Shown here piece by piece: positions 1-9,448 of a stretch of 64,000 bases of DNA. Each line of letters starts with the position of its first letter. Positions within the stretch are counted from its first letter, which is position 1. A model generated the notes under the pieces. The model was not told the DNA's origin. It worked only from the letters and a program-made list of their open reading frames with translations, and made no database searches. This DNA is from Epilithonimonas zeae (GTDB lineage: Bacteria > Bacteroidota > Bacteroidia > Flavobacteriales > Weeksellaceae), in assembly GCF_900141765.1 (NCBI RefSeq), contig NZ_FSRK01000001.1:62001-126000 (forward strand). Reading direction: 5' to 3'. A program made the position numbers and the translations under genes.

Positions 1-2
1 AG

Positions 3-59
3 CCAATGATAGAAAAACCGGGCGAGTACAGAAGTAAATTTTCTTCATATATATTTTAA
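3..59 (+). CDS. 3' end of an unidentified upstream gene
   Basis: One forward frame is open from the left edge to a TAA at 57-59, giving 18 residues that end in SSYIF. It is followed directly by a terminator hairpin, which supports a gene ending here. The piece is too short to identify. The other two forward frames hit stops sooner. Confidence 0.3.
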   Translation, partial: PMIEKPGEYRSKFSSYIF

Positions 60-64
60 CACGG

Positions 65-98
65 AAAGATTGCTTATTTTTGGTAAGCAATCTTTTTT
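65..98 (+). terminator. Terminator hairpin abutting the next start codon
   Basis: A perfect 12-bp stem (65-76 with 84-95) has a 7-nt loop and runs into six T residues. The ATG of the next gene begins at 99, straight after the T run. The stem and loop also contain TATTTTTG (75-82), which fits the Bacteroidota -7 box TAnnTTTG, so the hairpin may end one transcript and start the next. Confidence 0.65.
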
Positions 99-1727
99 AT
101 GCTTATAATTCTCAAAACTGTTCTCATATTTCTCTTTATCAATTTTGGTAATGGAATTATTGTGGGTAAACTTCTAAAAATCAAAAATGAGAGTTTTACA
201 ATCATTTCTCTTTTAGGGATTCTAAGCGTTACCTTTTTACAAACAATTCTGGCTTTTTTCTTGCCATTGAATTTTTATATAGAAATTACATTTTTAATTT
301 CTGGAGTTTTTGGAATGATATTATTTTTAAAAGAGAAAGATTTTACCCAGTTTGAGTTTAGGAAGAATATCGACTTTTGGTTTTATTTTTTTATAATATT
401 AATTCTTTTTGTTGCATCCTTTTCGCCTTATTTATATGATCATTACAGTTATTATGTTCCAACTGTTACGTTTCTCAAAGAAGTTGGCTTTGTAAAAGGA
501 ATTTCAAATATAGATTTATTATTGGGTCAATCATCGTTTTGGCACGTTTATCAAGCTGGATTTTCAAATTTAACTGATGAGTTTTTAAGAATTAATGTTT
601 ATTTACTACTCTTATTTTTGATTTATATTTATGAAAGAAGGCAGTGGGTTCTGTTTCTGTTTATTCCATTTTTCTTAATTTTTATTCAGCAGCCAAGCCC
701 GGATTTACCAACCTTTATAATTTCTTTAATTGTTCTGAATGAATTATTAATTAACTCGGACAGAAAAGTACTTTTATACATTTCAATATTTGTATTTTGT
801 ATAAAGCCAACAATGTTTTGGTTACCATTGCTGATTGTTTTAGAAAGTATTTACCAAAGAAATTTCAAATTTCAAATGTTGATTCCAATTTTGGCTTTTG
901 GAAGTTTATTTGTTTTCAAAAATATCTGGCTTTTCGGATTTCCTGTTTTTCCTGTTTCAGCTTTTGATTTTAATTTGTCTTGGAAGCCGAGTGAGGAGAT
1001 TTTGACTTACTCTTCACAAATCGGATTGATGAAATCTTATGATATGCATTATTCTTATCAGCAGATTCTGGGATTTAATCTTTGGGAAAGAATTTATCAT
1101 TGGTTTACAATTGGATTGAAATCAATTTTAAATTTCGGAATTGTTTTGAGTGTAATAATCTTAGGATTTTTAGCATTTAGAAGAAAAGATAAATTTTACT
1201 TTTTACTTTTCATTTTCATTTGTGTTTTATTGAAGTTTATTTTTATAATTGTCTTCTCAGCACAATATCGATTTTTTATTGATATTTATTTAGTTGTGTT
1301 GTTTCTGATTTTTAAAAATATTTCAGAACAGAAATCTATTTTTACAACTGTCATTACTTCAGTTTTTGTATCAGTGATTTTTATATTCCCGGGATTTATT
1401 CAAAAATTCAATGTAGGGAAAAAGATGTCGGGTTTTAATTGGTATCAGCTTTATAAACCAAAAGAGAATAATTTGATTAATATCAATTCAGAATATAAGA
1501 TTGGGAATTTAAACTTTTATGTTCCTAAATACCCTTTTCAGAAAGAGTTTTTTCCTTGGCTTAATATTTATGATTTGAAGCTTTATGATTATTACGGGAT
1601 TTTTCCACAATATCTTGGTAAAGATGTGAGGAATGGATTCTTGCAAAGAAAATTGACAAAAGAAGAAAAAATCCAATTAAAGGAAATCATTTCCGAAACC
1701 GAGAAGTACAATCCAAAAGTCCCTTAA
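99..1727 (+). CDS. Polytopic membrane protein of unknown function
   Basis: The 542-residue protein is almost entirely hydrophobic up to about residue 435, with roughly a dozen predicted membrane segments, and ends in a soluble tail of about 100 residues rich in Tyr, Lys and Phe. This layout recalls large glycosyltransferase-like or LIC_10190-type membrane proteins, but I see no diagnostic catalytic motif. The only sensible start is the ATG directly after the terminator hairpin; the next in-frame ATG lies beyond two membrane segments. It is co-directional with ruvB, about 80 bp downstream, but nothing links the two in function. A role in cell-surface polysaccharide handling is inference from architecture only. 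Confidence 0.7.
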   Translation: MLIILKTVLIFLFINFGNGIIVGKLLKIKNESFTIISLLGILSVTFLQTILAFFLPLNFYIEITFLISGVFGMILFLKEKDFTQFEFRKNIDFWFYFFIILILFVASFSPYLYDHYSYYVPTVTFLKEVGFVKGISNIDLLLGQSSFWHVYQAGFSNLTDEFLRINVYLLLLFLIYIYERRQWVLFLFIPFFLIFIQQPSPDLPTFIISLIVLNELLINSDRKVLLYISIFVFCIKPTMFWLPLLIVLESIYQRNFKFQMLIPILAFGSLFVFKNIWLFGFPVFPVSAFDFNLSWKPSEEILTYSSQIGLMKSYDMHYSYQQILGFNLWERIYHWFTIGLKSILNFGIVLSVIILGFLAFRRKDKFYFLLFIFICVLLKFIFIIVFSAQYRFFIDIYLVVLFLIFKNISEQKSIFTTVITSVFVSVIFIFPGFIQKFNVGKKMSGFNWYQLYKPKENNLININSEYKIGNLNFYVPKYPFQKEFFPWLNIYDLKLYDYYGIFPQYLGKDVRNGFLQRKLTKEEKIQLKEIISETEKYNPKVP

Positions 1728-1735
1728 AATTTCTT

Positions 1736-1743
1736 TATCTTTG
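1736..1743 (+). promoter_or_regulatory. Possible -7 box upstream of ruvB
   Basis: TATCTTTG matches TAnnTTTG and lies in the short gap before ruvB. I see no matching -33 TTTG at the usual spacing, so this is a weak call. Confidence 0.3.
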
Positions 1744-1806
1744 AATACCATTAAACCGAATTCAATTTCTGGTTTAATTTTTCATTTTAATTATTAATTC
1801 AAAGCA

Positions 1807-2829
1807 ATGCCCGATTTTTTACATCCCGATAAATACAATTATTCTGATGACGATTTGATTCAGGAAGAAAAAATCCGACCGCAGAGTTTCAGAGATTTTG
1901 CGGGGCAAAGAAAAACGCTTGATAACCTGGAAGTTTTCGTGGCAGCAGCTAAAAATCGTGGAAGTGCTTTGGACCATGTTCTTTTGCACGGTCCACCGGG
2001 ATTGGGAAAAACAACTCTTTCACATATTATTGCCAATGAGTTAGGCGTTAATTGTAAAATCACTTCTGGTCCAGTTTTAGATAAACCAGGAAGTTTGGCT
2101 GGGTTACTGACCAATCTCGAAGAAAATGATGTTCTTTTCATCGATGAAATCCATCGTCTGTCTCCAATTGTAGAAGAATATTTGTATTCTGCGATGGAGG
2201 ATTATAAGATTGATATTATGCTGGAAACCGGTCCCAATGCACGTTCTGTGCAAATTGGCTTAAATCCTTTTACATTAATTGGTGCAACCACAAGAAGCGG
2301 AATGCTTACCAAGCCAATGCTTGCAAGATTCGGAATCCAAAGCAGATTAGAATATTATACCATCGAACTTCTCGGAATGATTATCGAAAGGAGTGCACGA
2401 GTTTTGGGTGTGAAAATATATGAAGATGCAGCACTCGAAATTGCCAGAAGAAGCCGAGGAACTCCAAGAATTGCCAATGCGCTTTTGCGAAGAGTTCGTG
2501 ACTTCGCCGAAATCAAAGGCAATGGAGAAATCGAAATCGAAATCACAAAATTCGCATTGAATTCTCTAAACGTTGATGAGTTTGGCTTAGATGATATGGA
2601 TAACAAAATTATGCGTGTGATGATTGAAAATTTCCGAGGCAAACCAGTGGGGATTTCTGCATTGGCTACTTCTATTGGAGAGAATCCAGAAACTTTGGAA
2701 GAAGTTTATGAACCTTTTTTGATTCAGGAAGGTTTTATTATCAGAACACCTAGAGGTAGGGAAGTGACTTATAAAGCCTACAAACATTTGAATATTTCCA
2801 GGCCGAAAAATTTGGGAGAATTGTTTTAA
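1807..2829 (+). CDS. ruvB: Holliday junction branch migration helicase RuvB
   Basis: RuvB is the hexameric AAA+ motor that, with RuvA, drives branch migration of Holliday junctions during recombination repair. The 340-residue length is normal for the family. The Walker A motif GPPGLGKT is at residues 62-69 and Walker B with the DE pair at 113-114, followed by the GATTRSG sensor region and the RARFG-type segment. The C-terminal winged helix contains the conserved GISALA and TPRGR segments. The start gives a normal N-terminus. The following gene begins 25 bp downstream, so ruvB may be cotranscribed with the PaiB-like and hydrolase genes, although these have no evident link to recombination. Confidence 0.97.
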   Translation: MPDFLHPDKYNYSDDDLIQEEKIRPQSFRDFAGQRKTLDNLEVFVAAAKNRGSALDHVLLHGPPGLGKTTLSHIIANELGVNCKITSGPVLDKPGSLAGLLTNLEENDVLFIDEIHRLSPIVEEYLYSAMEDYKIDIMLETGPNARSVQIGLNPFTLIGATTRSGMLTKPMLARFGIQSRLEYYTIELLGMIIERSARVLGVKIYEDAALEIARRSRGTPRIANALLRRVRDFAEIKGNGEIEIEITKFALNSLNVDEFGLDDMDNKIMRVMIENFRGKPVGISALATSIGENPETLEEVYEPFLIQEGFIIRTPRGREVTYKAYKHLNISRPKNLGELF

Positions 2830-2854
2830 TAATTTAATTAATCATTTTGTTATA

Positions 2855-3472
2855 ATGTTCATACCCAAAATTTACAAAAGCGATGACCAAGAATTGATGA
2901 AGAAAATTATCAGTGAAAATGCTTTTGCACTTTTAATTTCTGATAAAGAAAAACTATCGGCAACACATTCTATGTTTTTGTCGAATGATAATGGAAAAGA
3001 TTTTTTTCTTGAAACTCATATTTCCAAAGCCAATTTTCAAGCAAGAACTTTGAAGGATGGCGATGAGGTTTTATGCGATTTCTTAGGTGCTCATTCTTAC
3101 ATTTCTTCATCTTGGTATGAGAAAACCAATGTTTCAACGTGGAATTATGAAGCAGTTCAAATCCGTGGAAAAGTAAAAGTGATGACGGATGAAGAGCTTT
3201 ATCGACATCTGGAAAAGCTTACGTTCAAATATGAAAAAATTCAGAGATGTCCAATGTTTGTTGAAAATATGGGCGATGAATTTGTGAAAAAAGAAATGAA
3301 AGGTACTTTTGGAATCAATATTTATCCGACGGAAATCTTTATAGCAAATAAATTAAGTCAAAATAGAAACGATGGTGATTTTGAAAATATTATTCTTAAT
3401 TTAGGGCAATCAGATTCTGCAAATGATAAAAAAATTGCAGAGTTGATGGGGGAAAATCGAGGTTTGATTTAA
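2855..3472 (+). CDS. PaiB-family FMN-binding protein
   Basis: The 205-residue protein begins with MFIPKIY and continues with the family pattern: an ATH segment near residue 41, ETHISKANFQ near 70, and GAHSYISSSWY near 90. This is the PaiB/FMN-binding negative regulator family, which has a split-barrel flavin reductase-like fold. In Bacillus, PaiB represses sporulation and protease genes; in Bacteroidota the role is undefined and an FMN-dependent enzyme or sensor is as likely as a DNA-binding repressor. It sits 25 bp after ruvB and 27 bp before the MBL hydrolase, so a shared transcript is plausible. Confidence 0.85.
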   Translation: MFIPKIYKSDDQELMKKIISENAFALLISDKEKLSATHSMFLSNDNGKDFFLETHISKANFQARTLKDGDEVLCDFLGAHSYISSSWYEKTNVSTWNYEAVQIRGKVKVMTDEELYRHLEKLTFKYEKIQRCPMFVENMGDEFVKKEMKGTFGINIYPTEIFIANKLSQNRNDGDFENIILNLGQSDSANDKKIAELMGENRGLI

Positions 3473-3499
3473 CAATTCTCTAAAAAAAACAAAATATTT

Positions 3500-4366
3500 A
3501 TGAAACTCTATCCAATCCAATGTGGAAAATTTAAACTTGATGGTGGCGCAATGTTTGGCGTTGTTCCGAAAACGCTTTGGGAAAAAACAAATCCAGCTGA
3601 CGAAAGAAATCTTATCGAATTAGGAACTCGCTCGCTTTTGGTAGAAGACGGCAAAAAATTAATACTAATCGATTGTGGCCTTGGAGATAAACAAGATGAG
3701 AAATTCTTCGGTCATTATTCACTTTGGGGAGATGATTCTTTGGATAAAAACCTTAAGAGATATGGATTTGTGAGAGAAGATATTACGGATGTTTTTTTGA
3801 CGCATCTTCATTTTGACCATTGCGGTGGTGCAGTAGAATGGAATGATGACAAATCTGGTTACAGACCTGCTTTCAAAAATGCACATTTCTGGACGAACGA
3901 AAATCATTGGAAATGGGCAACAGAACCTAATCCTAGAGAGAAAGCAAGTTTTCTAAAAGAAAATATTTTTCCTTTGGAAGAAAGTGGACAACTCAATTTC
4001 TTGCCATTACCGACAACCGGAAATTATGGATTTGCTCCCGATTTGAAAATGGATGTGATTTTTGTAGATGGACATACGGAAAAACAAATGCTTCCGGTTC
4101 TGCAGTATCAGGAAAAAACAATTGTTTTTGCAGCAGATTTGATTCCAACAACAGGGCATATTCCGCAGGTTTATGTGATGGGCTATGATACAAGGCCATT
4201 GTTAACAATGGAAGAAAAAGGGAAATTTTTAAAGCAATGTGTTGATAATGATTATCTTTTGTTTTTGGAACACGATGCTCATAACGAATTAGCAAGTTTG
4301 AAAATGACAGAAAGAGGTGTTAAATTAGATCAGACTTTTAGTTTTAATGAAGTTTTTGGATATTAA
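3500..4366 (+). CDS. MBL-fold metallo-hydrolase
   Basis: The 288-residue cytoplasmic protein (no signal peptide) has the metallo-beta-lactamase metal motif HxHxDH at H102, H104, D106 and H107, followed by a Cys-Gly-Gly. Further metal ligands are supplied by VDGHT, a FAADL aspartate and a late LEHDAH histidine. This fold normally binds two zinc or iron ions and hydrolyses thioesters, lactones, phosphodiesters or similar bonds. The substrate cannot be told from sequence; the family resembles quorum-quenching lactonase-like and generic hydrolase members. It lies 27 bp after the PaiB-like gene and only 7 bp before coaE, so it is likely in the same operon. Confidence 0.88.
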   Translation: MKLYPIQCGKFKLDGGAMFGVVPKTLWEKTNPADERNLIELGTRSLLVEDGKKLILIDCGLGDKQDEKFFGHYSLWGDDSLDKNLKRYGFVREDITDVFLTHLHFDHCGGAVEWNDDKSGYRPAFKNAHFWTNENHWKWATEPNPREKASFLKENIFPLEESGQLNFLPLPTTGNYGFAPDLKMDVIFVDGHTEKQMLPVLQYQEKTIVFAADLIPTTGHIPQVYVMGYDTRPLLTMEEKGKFLKQCVDNDYLLFLEHDAHNELASLKMTERGVKLDQTFSFNEVFGY

Positions 4367-4373
4367 ATAAATT

Positions 4374-5000
4374 ATGGAAATACAAGATATAAATCAAAAT
4401 CAAGAGGAAGATGTTCCCATACCCAAGATTATTGGATTAACAGGCGGAATTGGTTCCGGAAAAACATCAGTCGCAAAATTATTAGAGGAAAAAGGTTTTC
4501 CTGTTTATTATTCGGATGACGAAGCGAAAAATATTGTCAACAAAGATTTGGCTTTAAAAGAAAAAATTATTGAGCTTTTGGGTAAAGAGGCTTATGTTAA
4601 TGGAATTTATAACAGGAGATATGTTGCTGAAAAAGTCTTTAATAATTCTGAACTTTTAGAACAATTAAATCATTTGATTCATCCGGCAGTAAAAATCGAT
4701 TTTGAAAATTGGATTAATTCCCAAAACTCTGAATTCGTTTTCAAAGAAACTGCACTTCTCTTCGAACTGAAATTAAATCAACAATGTTATAAGTCTCTGT
4801 TAATCACGGCAGACGATAATCTCAGAATCAAAAGGACGATGGATAGAGATGATAAAACGTATCGAGAAGTCGAAGCTGTGATGCAAAAGCAAATGTCTGA
4901 AAAAGACAAATGTAAACTGGCTGATTATATTATTTATAACAACTCTGATTTAGAAAGCTTAAGAGTAGCGACAGAAGCTTTTGTTGAAGAACTTAAATAA
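4374..5000 (+). CDS. coaE: Dephospho-CoA kinase
   Basis: CoaE phosphorylates the 3' hydroxyl of dephospho-CoA with ATP, the last step of coenzyme A synthesis. The P-loop is GGIGSGKTS at residues 24-32, and the typical YYSDDEAK segment follows near 52. A KETALLFE segment near residue 124 and the RDD sequence of the lid region complete the family pattern. The 208-residue length is slightly long because about 17 acidic and Asn-rich residues precede the usual KIIGLTGG start. No in-frame ATG exists closer to the P-loop, so the extension is probably real. A strong terminator follows. Confidence 0.95.
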   Translation: MEIQDINQNQEEDVPIPKIIGLTGGIGSGKTSVAKLLEEKGFPVYYSDDEAKNIVNKDLALKEKIIELLGKEAYVNGIYNRRYVAEKVFNNSELLEQLNHLIHPAVKIDFENWINSQNSEFVFKETALLFELKLNQQCYKSLLITADDNLRIKRTMDRDDKTYREVEAVMQKQMSEKDKCKLADYIIYNNSDLESLRVATEAFVEELK

Positions 5001-5020
5001 AAATTTAATTTATAAAAACA

Positions 5021-5051
5021 AAAACCCCGAATCCAAGATTCGGGGTTTTTT
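5021..5051. terminator. Bidirectional terminator between convergent genes
   Basis: A perfect 9-bp GC-rich stem (CCCCGAATC at 5025-5033 with 5037-5045) has a 3-nt loop, with A residues upstream and T residues downstream. It lies between the ends of coaE and the convergent protease gene and can serve both. Confidence 0.9.
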
Positions 5052-5068
5052 ATTGATAGAATTACTGA

Positions 5069-7969
5069 TTAATTCTTGATGAATTTAGTTTGAGATTTCT
5101 CTCCGTTAGATTCTACAGTTAAGATGTAAACACCTTTTGTTAACTTAGAAACATTTACTTTTCCATCTGTTGTTCCTTGGTTTACCAATTGTCCTCCTAC
5201 AGAGTAGATCTCGAATTTAGTTTTAGAAGAAACATTAGAGATGTTAATAACGTCTGTCGCAGGGTTTGGATAAACGCTGATATTATTTTTCTTAACATCA
5301 GTAACTGCCAATGATTGCACAATATTCAAACTATAATCTTCAACTTGCCCGTAAGTAGATGTACCACAAGGAGTCGCATTTGGTGAGATTGAAGAATCTT
5401 GTAAACGAACTCTCATTCTTGTTTTTCCAGCTAAGGCAGTTGCAGGAATCGTAATATTACCTGTCCAAGGTGATGTTTTTTTACTTGTTACCAAAACTTG
5501 TTCACCAGCATCTGTAAAGTCTCCATCTTGGTTGAAATCAATCCAAACCAAAACTTGGTCATCCGCGTATGATGTTCCAGTAAATGATGAAGAGAACGTA
5601 TAGGATTGTCCCGCATTTACATTTCCGGTAACAGTAGTAAAGTCTTCATATCCTGCTGTAGAAGTCGAACTGTTGTTGATGCCTGCAAAAGTTACATTAG
5701 ATAACTTCTCAAAACTTGTAGAAGTCGCACCAGCTGTACAATATTCTATTCCTTTTGTACTGAAGTCTGCAGTTGCATAAGTTCCAACTGTTCCGCTGCA
5801 GATTGTTGCAACGCTTACGTTATAAGCTGTGTTAAGTGTTAATCCGGAAATAGTGTAAGTATTAGTTGTAAGATTATTAACCTCTGTCCAATTGGTATCA
5901 GCTGCTTTTTTGTATCTCAAGATATAAGTTGCATTAGCAACTGCGTCCCAATCAATCTTAGCACCTGTTTGTGTAATGCTGCTAGCTGCAAGTCCTGCTG
6001 GTGCTGTTCCGTCACAGTTTACCATCGCTGAAACCGTTACTTTACCAACCGCGTAGAATACGTTATCAATAGCAGAAACTCTTACTGTAACTACAGAGTT
6101 TGTAGGAATCCCAGCGAAGCTTATGTTTTCTGTTCCATCATTAGCCGTAGAAGCAGATAGAACAGTCCAGTTTGCACCGTTATCTGTCGTATAATCTATT
6201 TTAACATTAGAAACACTGTAAGGAGCAGCTGCTGTGTTGGCTACATCCCAAGTAAATGCCCCTGCGGAGTTATTATAAACTTTTGTAGCAGTAACTTTGA
6301 AGGGTCCGTCATTACCTACAGTAATCGTCTGTGAACCGATCTGAGTCTGTTGTTGTTTTACATCAGCATTATTGTCTCTTACAAGAACTCTAAAATTCAT
6401 AGTTCTTGCTACGTTAGAAACAGCTTCCCAATCTGATGCGCTGGATAAAGTACCGTTCAAGACACTGCTTAATTTAGGGAAATACCTATAAGGTAATGCA
6501 GAACCAGTTAAAGATCTGAATTTTGGTCCAGCAGTGTTGTTTCCTGTAACGGATGTAACTGCAGATGTTGATCTGTCATATTCTTCCCAAGTGTAAGTAA
6601 TAGGGTCGTTTTCTGCATCTGTTGCTGAAGCTGTTAAAACAAAAGCAGTTCCTTTTGGAATTGTTCTGTTTATTAGTGTGGCAACGACTGGCGGATTGTT
6701 TGTGATGGCTGTACTTACATCACAGTTTTGACCATTCACATAAGTTTGAACCTGCTCTATGCTTCTTACGTGGAAATAAGCATCAGAATGTGGCTGAACA
6801 TCTGCGCTCGTTATTCCTGCATAACCCATAATTGTAGATCCGGAACCTGGCTCCATATGCGCAGTATTATTTGGTGCAGAGTGAATTCCGTGTGAGAAAG
6901 TATGATCTGCTCCAAACTGGTGTCCCATTTCGTGTGCTACATAATCAATATCGAAATTATCGCCTTCTGGTCCGCCACTTCCTGGAGAAGTGAATGCCGA
7001 ACCTTTAGCTTCTTCATCAGAATTACTCGATGGATTTCTACAAACATTACCAACATCTCCTGCGCTACCACCGCCACCAGATCTTCCGAATAAGTGACCA
7101 ATATCGTAAGCAGCATTTCCGATAACAGAAGTTAAAGTTTGCTGAATCTCAAGATTCCAGGCTCCGGATGCGCCTGAAGAAGCCGGTGAATATGGATCTG
7201 TGTTTGGGTCGGTATAAATTAATTGAGGAAGATCAAGAACATTCAAGTGAATAGCAAAATCTTTTTCGAAAACACCGTTTACCCTAGTCATTGTAGCATT
7301 AATTGCTGCAGCAGCTTGAGGAACTCCTCCGAAATACTGTGTGTATTCTCCCGTTACAGAAATGGCTAATCTGTAAGTTCTGTATTTTTTATCACTAGCT
7401 TTATTGAACTCGGTAACACTGTGCGTGAAATCTGTTGATTTCGATAAAGCATCCATTTGTTTTTTGCTAAGGAAAGATTCTGATGTTTTACACTCAAAAG
7501 CTTTACCTTCAGACCTTTTTTCTGTCTTTGGAAAAACGCCATAAACCGTTTTTTCTTTATTTTGTGGCTCGATGAACTCATATTGTCCATTTCTGAACAT
7601 CATCCCCTGGAAATCATAAGGAGAAATACTGAATCTCACATAAACCGTTGGATCATCTACCTTAACTCCAGTATATGAACCTAATTGATAACGATCAGCC
7701 ATTGCTTTGTCAACAACAGGTAAGCTGTAAACGGCAAATCTTTCAATCTTACCGTCTAATGTTGGTAATTTGATAATGACTGCTTTGCTATTTTTCCCTG
7801 TATCCTGAGCATTTACCAACTGAGATCTTATCGCATCAAGATCTAATGAATAATAGTTAGTTACCTTTGTGTCGCGCAACTTTTCTCCTTTCATAGATGC
7901 AGGATTCCACTGTGCATAAGCACCTGTAATCAAACCTAATGAAAAAAGAGTAGTAAAGATTTTCTTCAT
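5069..7969 (-). CDS. Secreted reprolysin-like metalloprotease, T9SS type A
   Basis: The 966-residue protein starts with a signal peptide ending at AYAQ (about residue 19). A propeptide-like region runs to about 195. The catalytic domain carries HEMGHQFGADH at 346-356, the HExxHxxGxxH zinc motif of metzincins, followed by a downstream Met (near SGSTIMGYAG) in the Met-turn position. An Ig-like stretch, a fibronectin type III domain (about 655-740) and a GEVED-type domain (about 745-890) follow. The last 75 residues are a T9SS type A sorting domain (VYPNPATD near 905, ending KFIKN), which is cleaved on export. It is likely a cell-surface or secreted protease with adhesive modules. The gene stands alone between terminators. 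The substrate is unknown. Confidence 0.93.
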   Translation of the reverse strand: MKKIFTTLFSLGLITGAYAQWNPASMKGEKLRDTKVTNYYSLDLDAIRSQLVNAQDTGKNSKAVIIKLPTLDGKIERFAVYSLPVVDKAMADRYQLGSYTGVKVDDPTVYVRFSISPYDFQGMMFRNGQYEFIEPQNKEKTVYGVFPKTEKRSEGKAFECKTSESFLSKKQMDALSKSTDFTHSVTEFNKASDKKYRTYRLAISVTGEYTQYFGGVPQAAAAINATMTRVNGVFEKDFAIHLNVLDLPQLIYTDPNTDPYSPASSGASGAWNLEIQQTLTSVIGNAAYDIGHLFGRSGGGGSAGDVGNVCRNPSSNSDEEAKGSAFTSPGSGGPEGDNFDIDYVAHEMGHQFGADHTFSHGIHSAPNNTAHMEPGSGSTIMGYAGITSADVQPHSDAYFHVRSIEQVQTYVNGQNCDVSTAITNNPPVVATLINRTIPKGTAFVLTASATDAENDPITYTWEEYDRSTSAVTSVTGNNTAGPKFRSLTGSALPYRYFPKLSSVLNGTLSSASDWEAVSNVARTMNFRVLVRDNNADVKQQQTQIGSQTITVGNDGPFKVTATKVYNNSAGAFTWDVANTAAAPYSVSNVKIDYTTDNGANWTVLSASTANDGTENISFAGIPTNSVVTVRVSAIDNVFYAVGKVTVSAMVNCDGTAPAGLAASSITQTGAKIDWDAVANATYILRYKKAADTNWTEVNNLTTNTYTISGLTLNTAYNVSVATICSGTVGTYATADFSTKGIEYCTAGATSTSFEKLSNVTFAGINNSSTSTAGYEDFTTVTGNVNAGQSYTFSSSFTGTSYADDQVLVWIDFNQDGDFTDAGEQVLVTSKKTSPWTGNITIPATALAGKTRMRVRLQDSSISPNATPCGTSTYGQVEDYSLNIVQSLAVTDVKKNNISVYPNPATDVINISNVSSKTKFEIYSVGGQLVNQGTTDGKVNVSKLTKGVYILTVESNGEKSQTKFIKN

Positions 7970-7989
7970 ACTTTTAAATTTAATGAAAC

Positions 7990-7997
7990 CAAATGTA
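7990..7997 (-). promoter_or_regulatory. -7 box of the secreted protease gene
   Basis: On the minus strand this reads TACATTTG, a match to TAnnTTTG, about 20 nt before the start codon. A possible -33 TTG lies about 22 bp further upstream (8020-8022 on the plus strand). Confidence 0.45.
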
Positions 7998-8022
7998 TGG
8001 GTTTTTTTTGACTTTATGGCAA

Positions 8023-8050
8023 CAAAAAAGCATCAAAATTATTGATGCTT
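8023..8050 (-). terminator. Terminator of the GlsB-type gene
   Basis: A 9-bp stem (AAGCATCAA at 8028-8036 with 8042-8050) with a 5-nt loop is followed, read on the minus strand, by a run of T residues. It separates the small membrane protein gene from the protease gene. Confidence 0.75.
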
Positions 8051-8092
8051 AATTTTATTTTCGTTATTGATGATAATAATATATCAATATCA

Positions 8093-8350
8093 CTATTTCT
8101 TGGTAACCATTCTATATAAAAATAGTAAAAGAACAGATCCTCCAATGGCTAATAGCCAACTTTTAGGACTCCAGAAAGAATCTACATCTCCCCAGCCTAG
8201 AACATAAGTTCCAATAGCTCCACCTAGGAATGAACCTATAATCCCAATAATAATTGTTACAACCCATCCACCAGGATCATTTCCTGGATGAATAGCTTTT
8301 GCGATTGCTCCGGCAATAAGACCGAAAATAATCCAAGTTAAAATACCCAT
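8093..8350 (-). CDS. GlsB/YeaQ/YmgE family membrane protein
   Basis: The 85-residue protein has three short hydrophobic segments with glycine-rich turns (GLIAGAIAK, GIIGSFLGGAIGTYVLG) and ends in RMVTKK. This is the transglycosylase-associated (GlsB/YeaQ/YmgE) family, linked in other bacteria to stationary-phase, acid and glycopeptide stress. The biochemical role is not known. It lies 37 bp downstream of ftsY on the same strand, so it could be read through from there, and it is followed by its own terminator. Confidence 0.9.
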   Translation of the reverse strand: MGILTWIIFGLIAGAIAKAIHPGNDPGGWVVTIIIGIIGSFLGGAIGTYVLGWGDVDSFWSPKSWLLAIGGSVLLLFLYRMVTKK

Positions 8351-8387
8351 AGTTTTGATTTTTTAATGTTAATATAAATGTGATTTG

Positions 8388-9341
8388 TTATCTTTTCTTG
8401 AAGAACGAATTTACAAATTCCATACCATTAAAAATCTGAAGATCCTGGATTTTTTCCCCCACGCCAATATATTTCACTGGAATCTGAAACTGATCTGATA
8501 TACCTATTACAACGCCACCTTTAGCGGTTCCATCTAGTTTAGTTACCGCCAAAGCAGTCACTTCTGTAGCTGCAGTAAACTGTTTTGCCTGCTCAAAAGC
8601 ATTCTGACCTGTAGAACCATCTAAAACCAATAAAACTTCGTGAGGTGCATCAGGAAGTACCTTTTGCATCACACGCTTAATTTTAGAAAGCTCATTCATT
8701 AGATTGATTTTATTATGTAATCTTCCTGCAGTATCTATTATTACAACATCTGCATTTTGAGCAACTGCGGATTGAACGGTATCAAAAGCAACAGAAGCAG
8801 GATCAGATCCCATTTCCTGTTTTACAATCGGAACGCCAACTCTCTCACTCCAGATTACCAGTTGGTCAACTGCGGCAGCACGGAAAGTATCGGCAGCGCC
8901 AAGAACTACTTTCAATCCTTGAGATTTGAATTGATGAGCCAATTTTCCGATAGTTGTAGTTTTTCCAACACCATTCACGCCAACAACCATAATAACATAA
9001 GGTTTCTTACTTGTGTCGATATTGTCTGTATCCAAATGAGGATTGTCTAAAAGAAGACCTGTGATTTCTTCACGAAGAATATTGTCTAATTCGCTTACGT
9101 TGACGTATTTGTCTCTTGCAACGCGTTCTTCTATTCTTTTGATAATTTTGATTGTAGTTTCTGCACCAACATCAGATGCGATAAGTACTTCTTCCAAATC
9201 ATCCAGAACTTCATCATCTACTGTGTTTTTTCCAACTACAGCTCTGGAAATTTTATCGAAAAAACCTTGGCTGGATTTTTCCAAACCTTTGTCAAGAGTT
9301 TCTTTATCTTCTTTTTTGAATATTTTTTTAAACCAACTCAT
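8388..9341 (-). CDS. ftsY: Signal recognition particle receptor FtsY
   Basis: FtsY is the membrane-associated SRP receptor GTPase that docks ribosomes translating membrane proteins onto the Sec translocon. The 317-residue protein has the short N-terminal segment usual in Bacteroidota (no long acidic A domain), a helical N domain (about 25-105), and the G domain beginning with GVNGVGKTTT at 121-130. DTFRAAA, DTAGR and TKLDGTAKGG follow in order, and the C-terminus is a typical GVGEKIQDLQ segment. A terminator separates it from the upstream ribosomal protein genes, so it probably has its own promoter. Confidence 0.97.
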   Translation of the reverse strand: MSWFKKIFKKEDKETLDKGLEKSSQGFFDKISRAVVGKNTVDDEVLDDLEEVLIASDVGAETTIKIIKRIEERVARDKYVNVSELDNILREEITGLLLDNPHLDTDNIDTSKKPYVIMVVGVNGVGKTTTIGKLAHQFKSQGLKVVLGAADTFRAAAVDQLVIWSERVGVPIVKQEMGSDPASVAFDTVQSAVAQNADVVIIDTAGRLHNKINLMNELSKIKRVMQKVLPDAPHEVLLVLDGSTGQNAFEQAKQFTAATEVTALAVTKLDGTAKGGVVIGISDQFQIPVKYIGVGEKIQDLQIFNGMEFVNSFFKKR

Positions 9342-9395
9342 TTGATATATAAATGATTAATGATAATCTTTAACTGATTATCGAAAACAAAGATA

Positions 9396-9425
9396 ACAAA
9401 AAAACTACCCTAAAAAGAGTAGTTT
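9396..9425 (-). terminator. Terminator after the L28-L33-DUF4295 genes
   Basis: Read on the minus strand, a 9-bp stem (9417-9425 with 9402-9410, one wobble pair) is followed by seven or more T residues. It ends the small ribosomal operon before ftsY. Confidence 0.65.
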
Positions 9426-9448
9426 CTATATTGTATTCGTGTGAGAGA

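Noticed and set aside
9043-9345. 100-residue ORF on the plus strand
   Set aside because: It is the antisense shadow of ftsY, with no motif and Ser/Leu-rich composition typical of a reverse frame.
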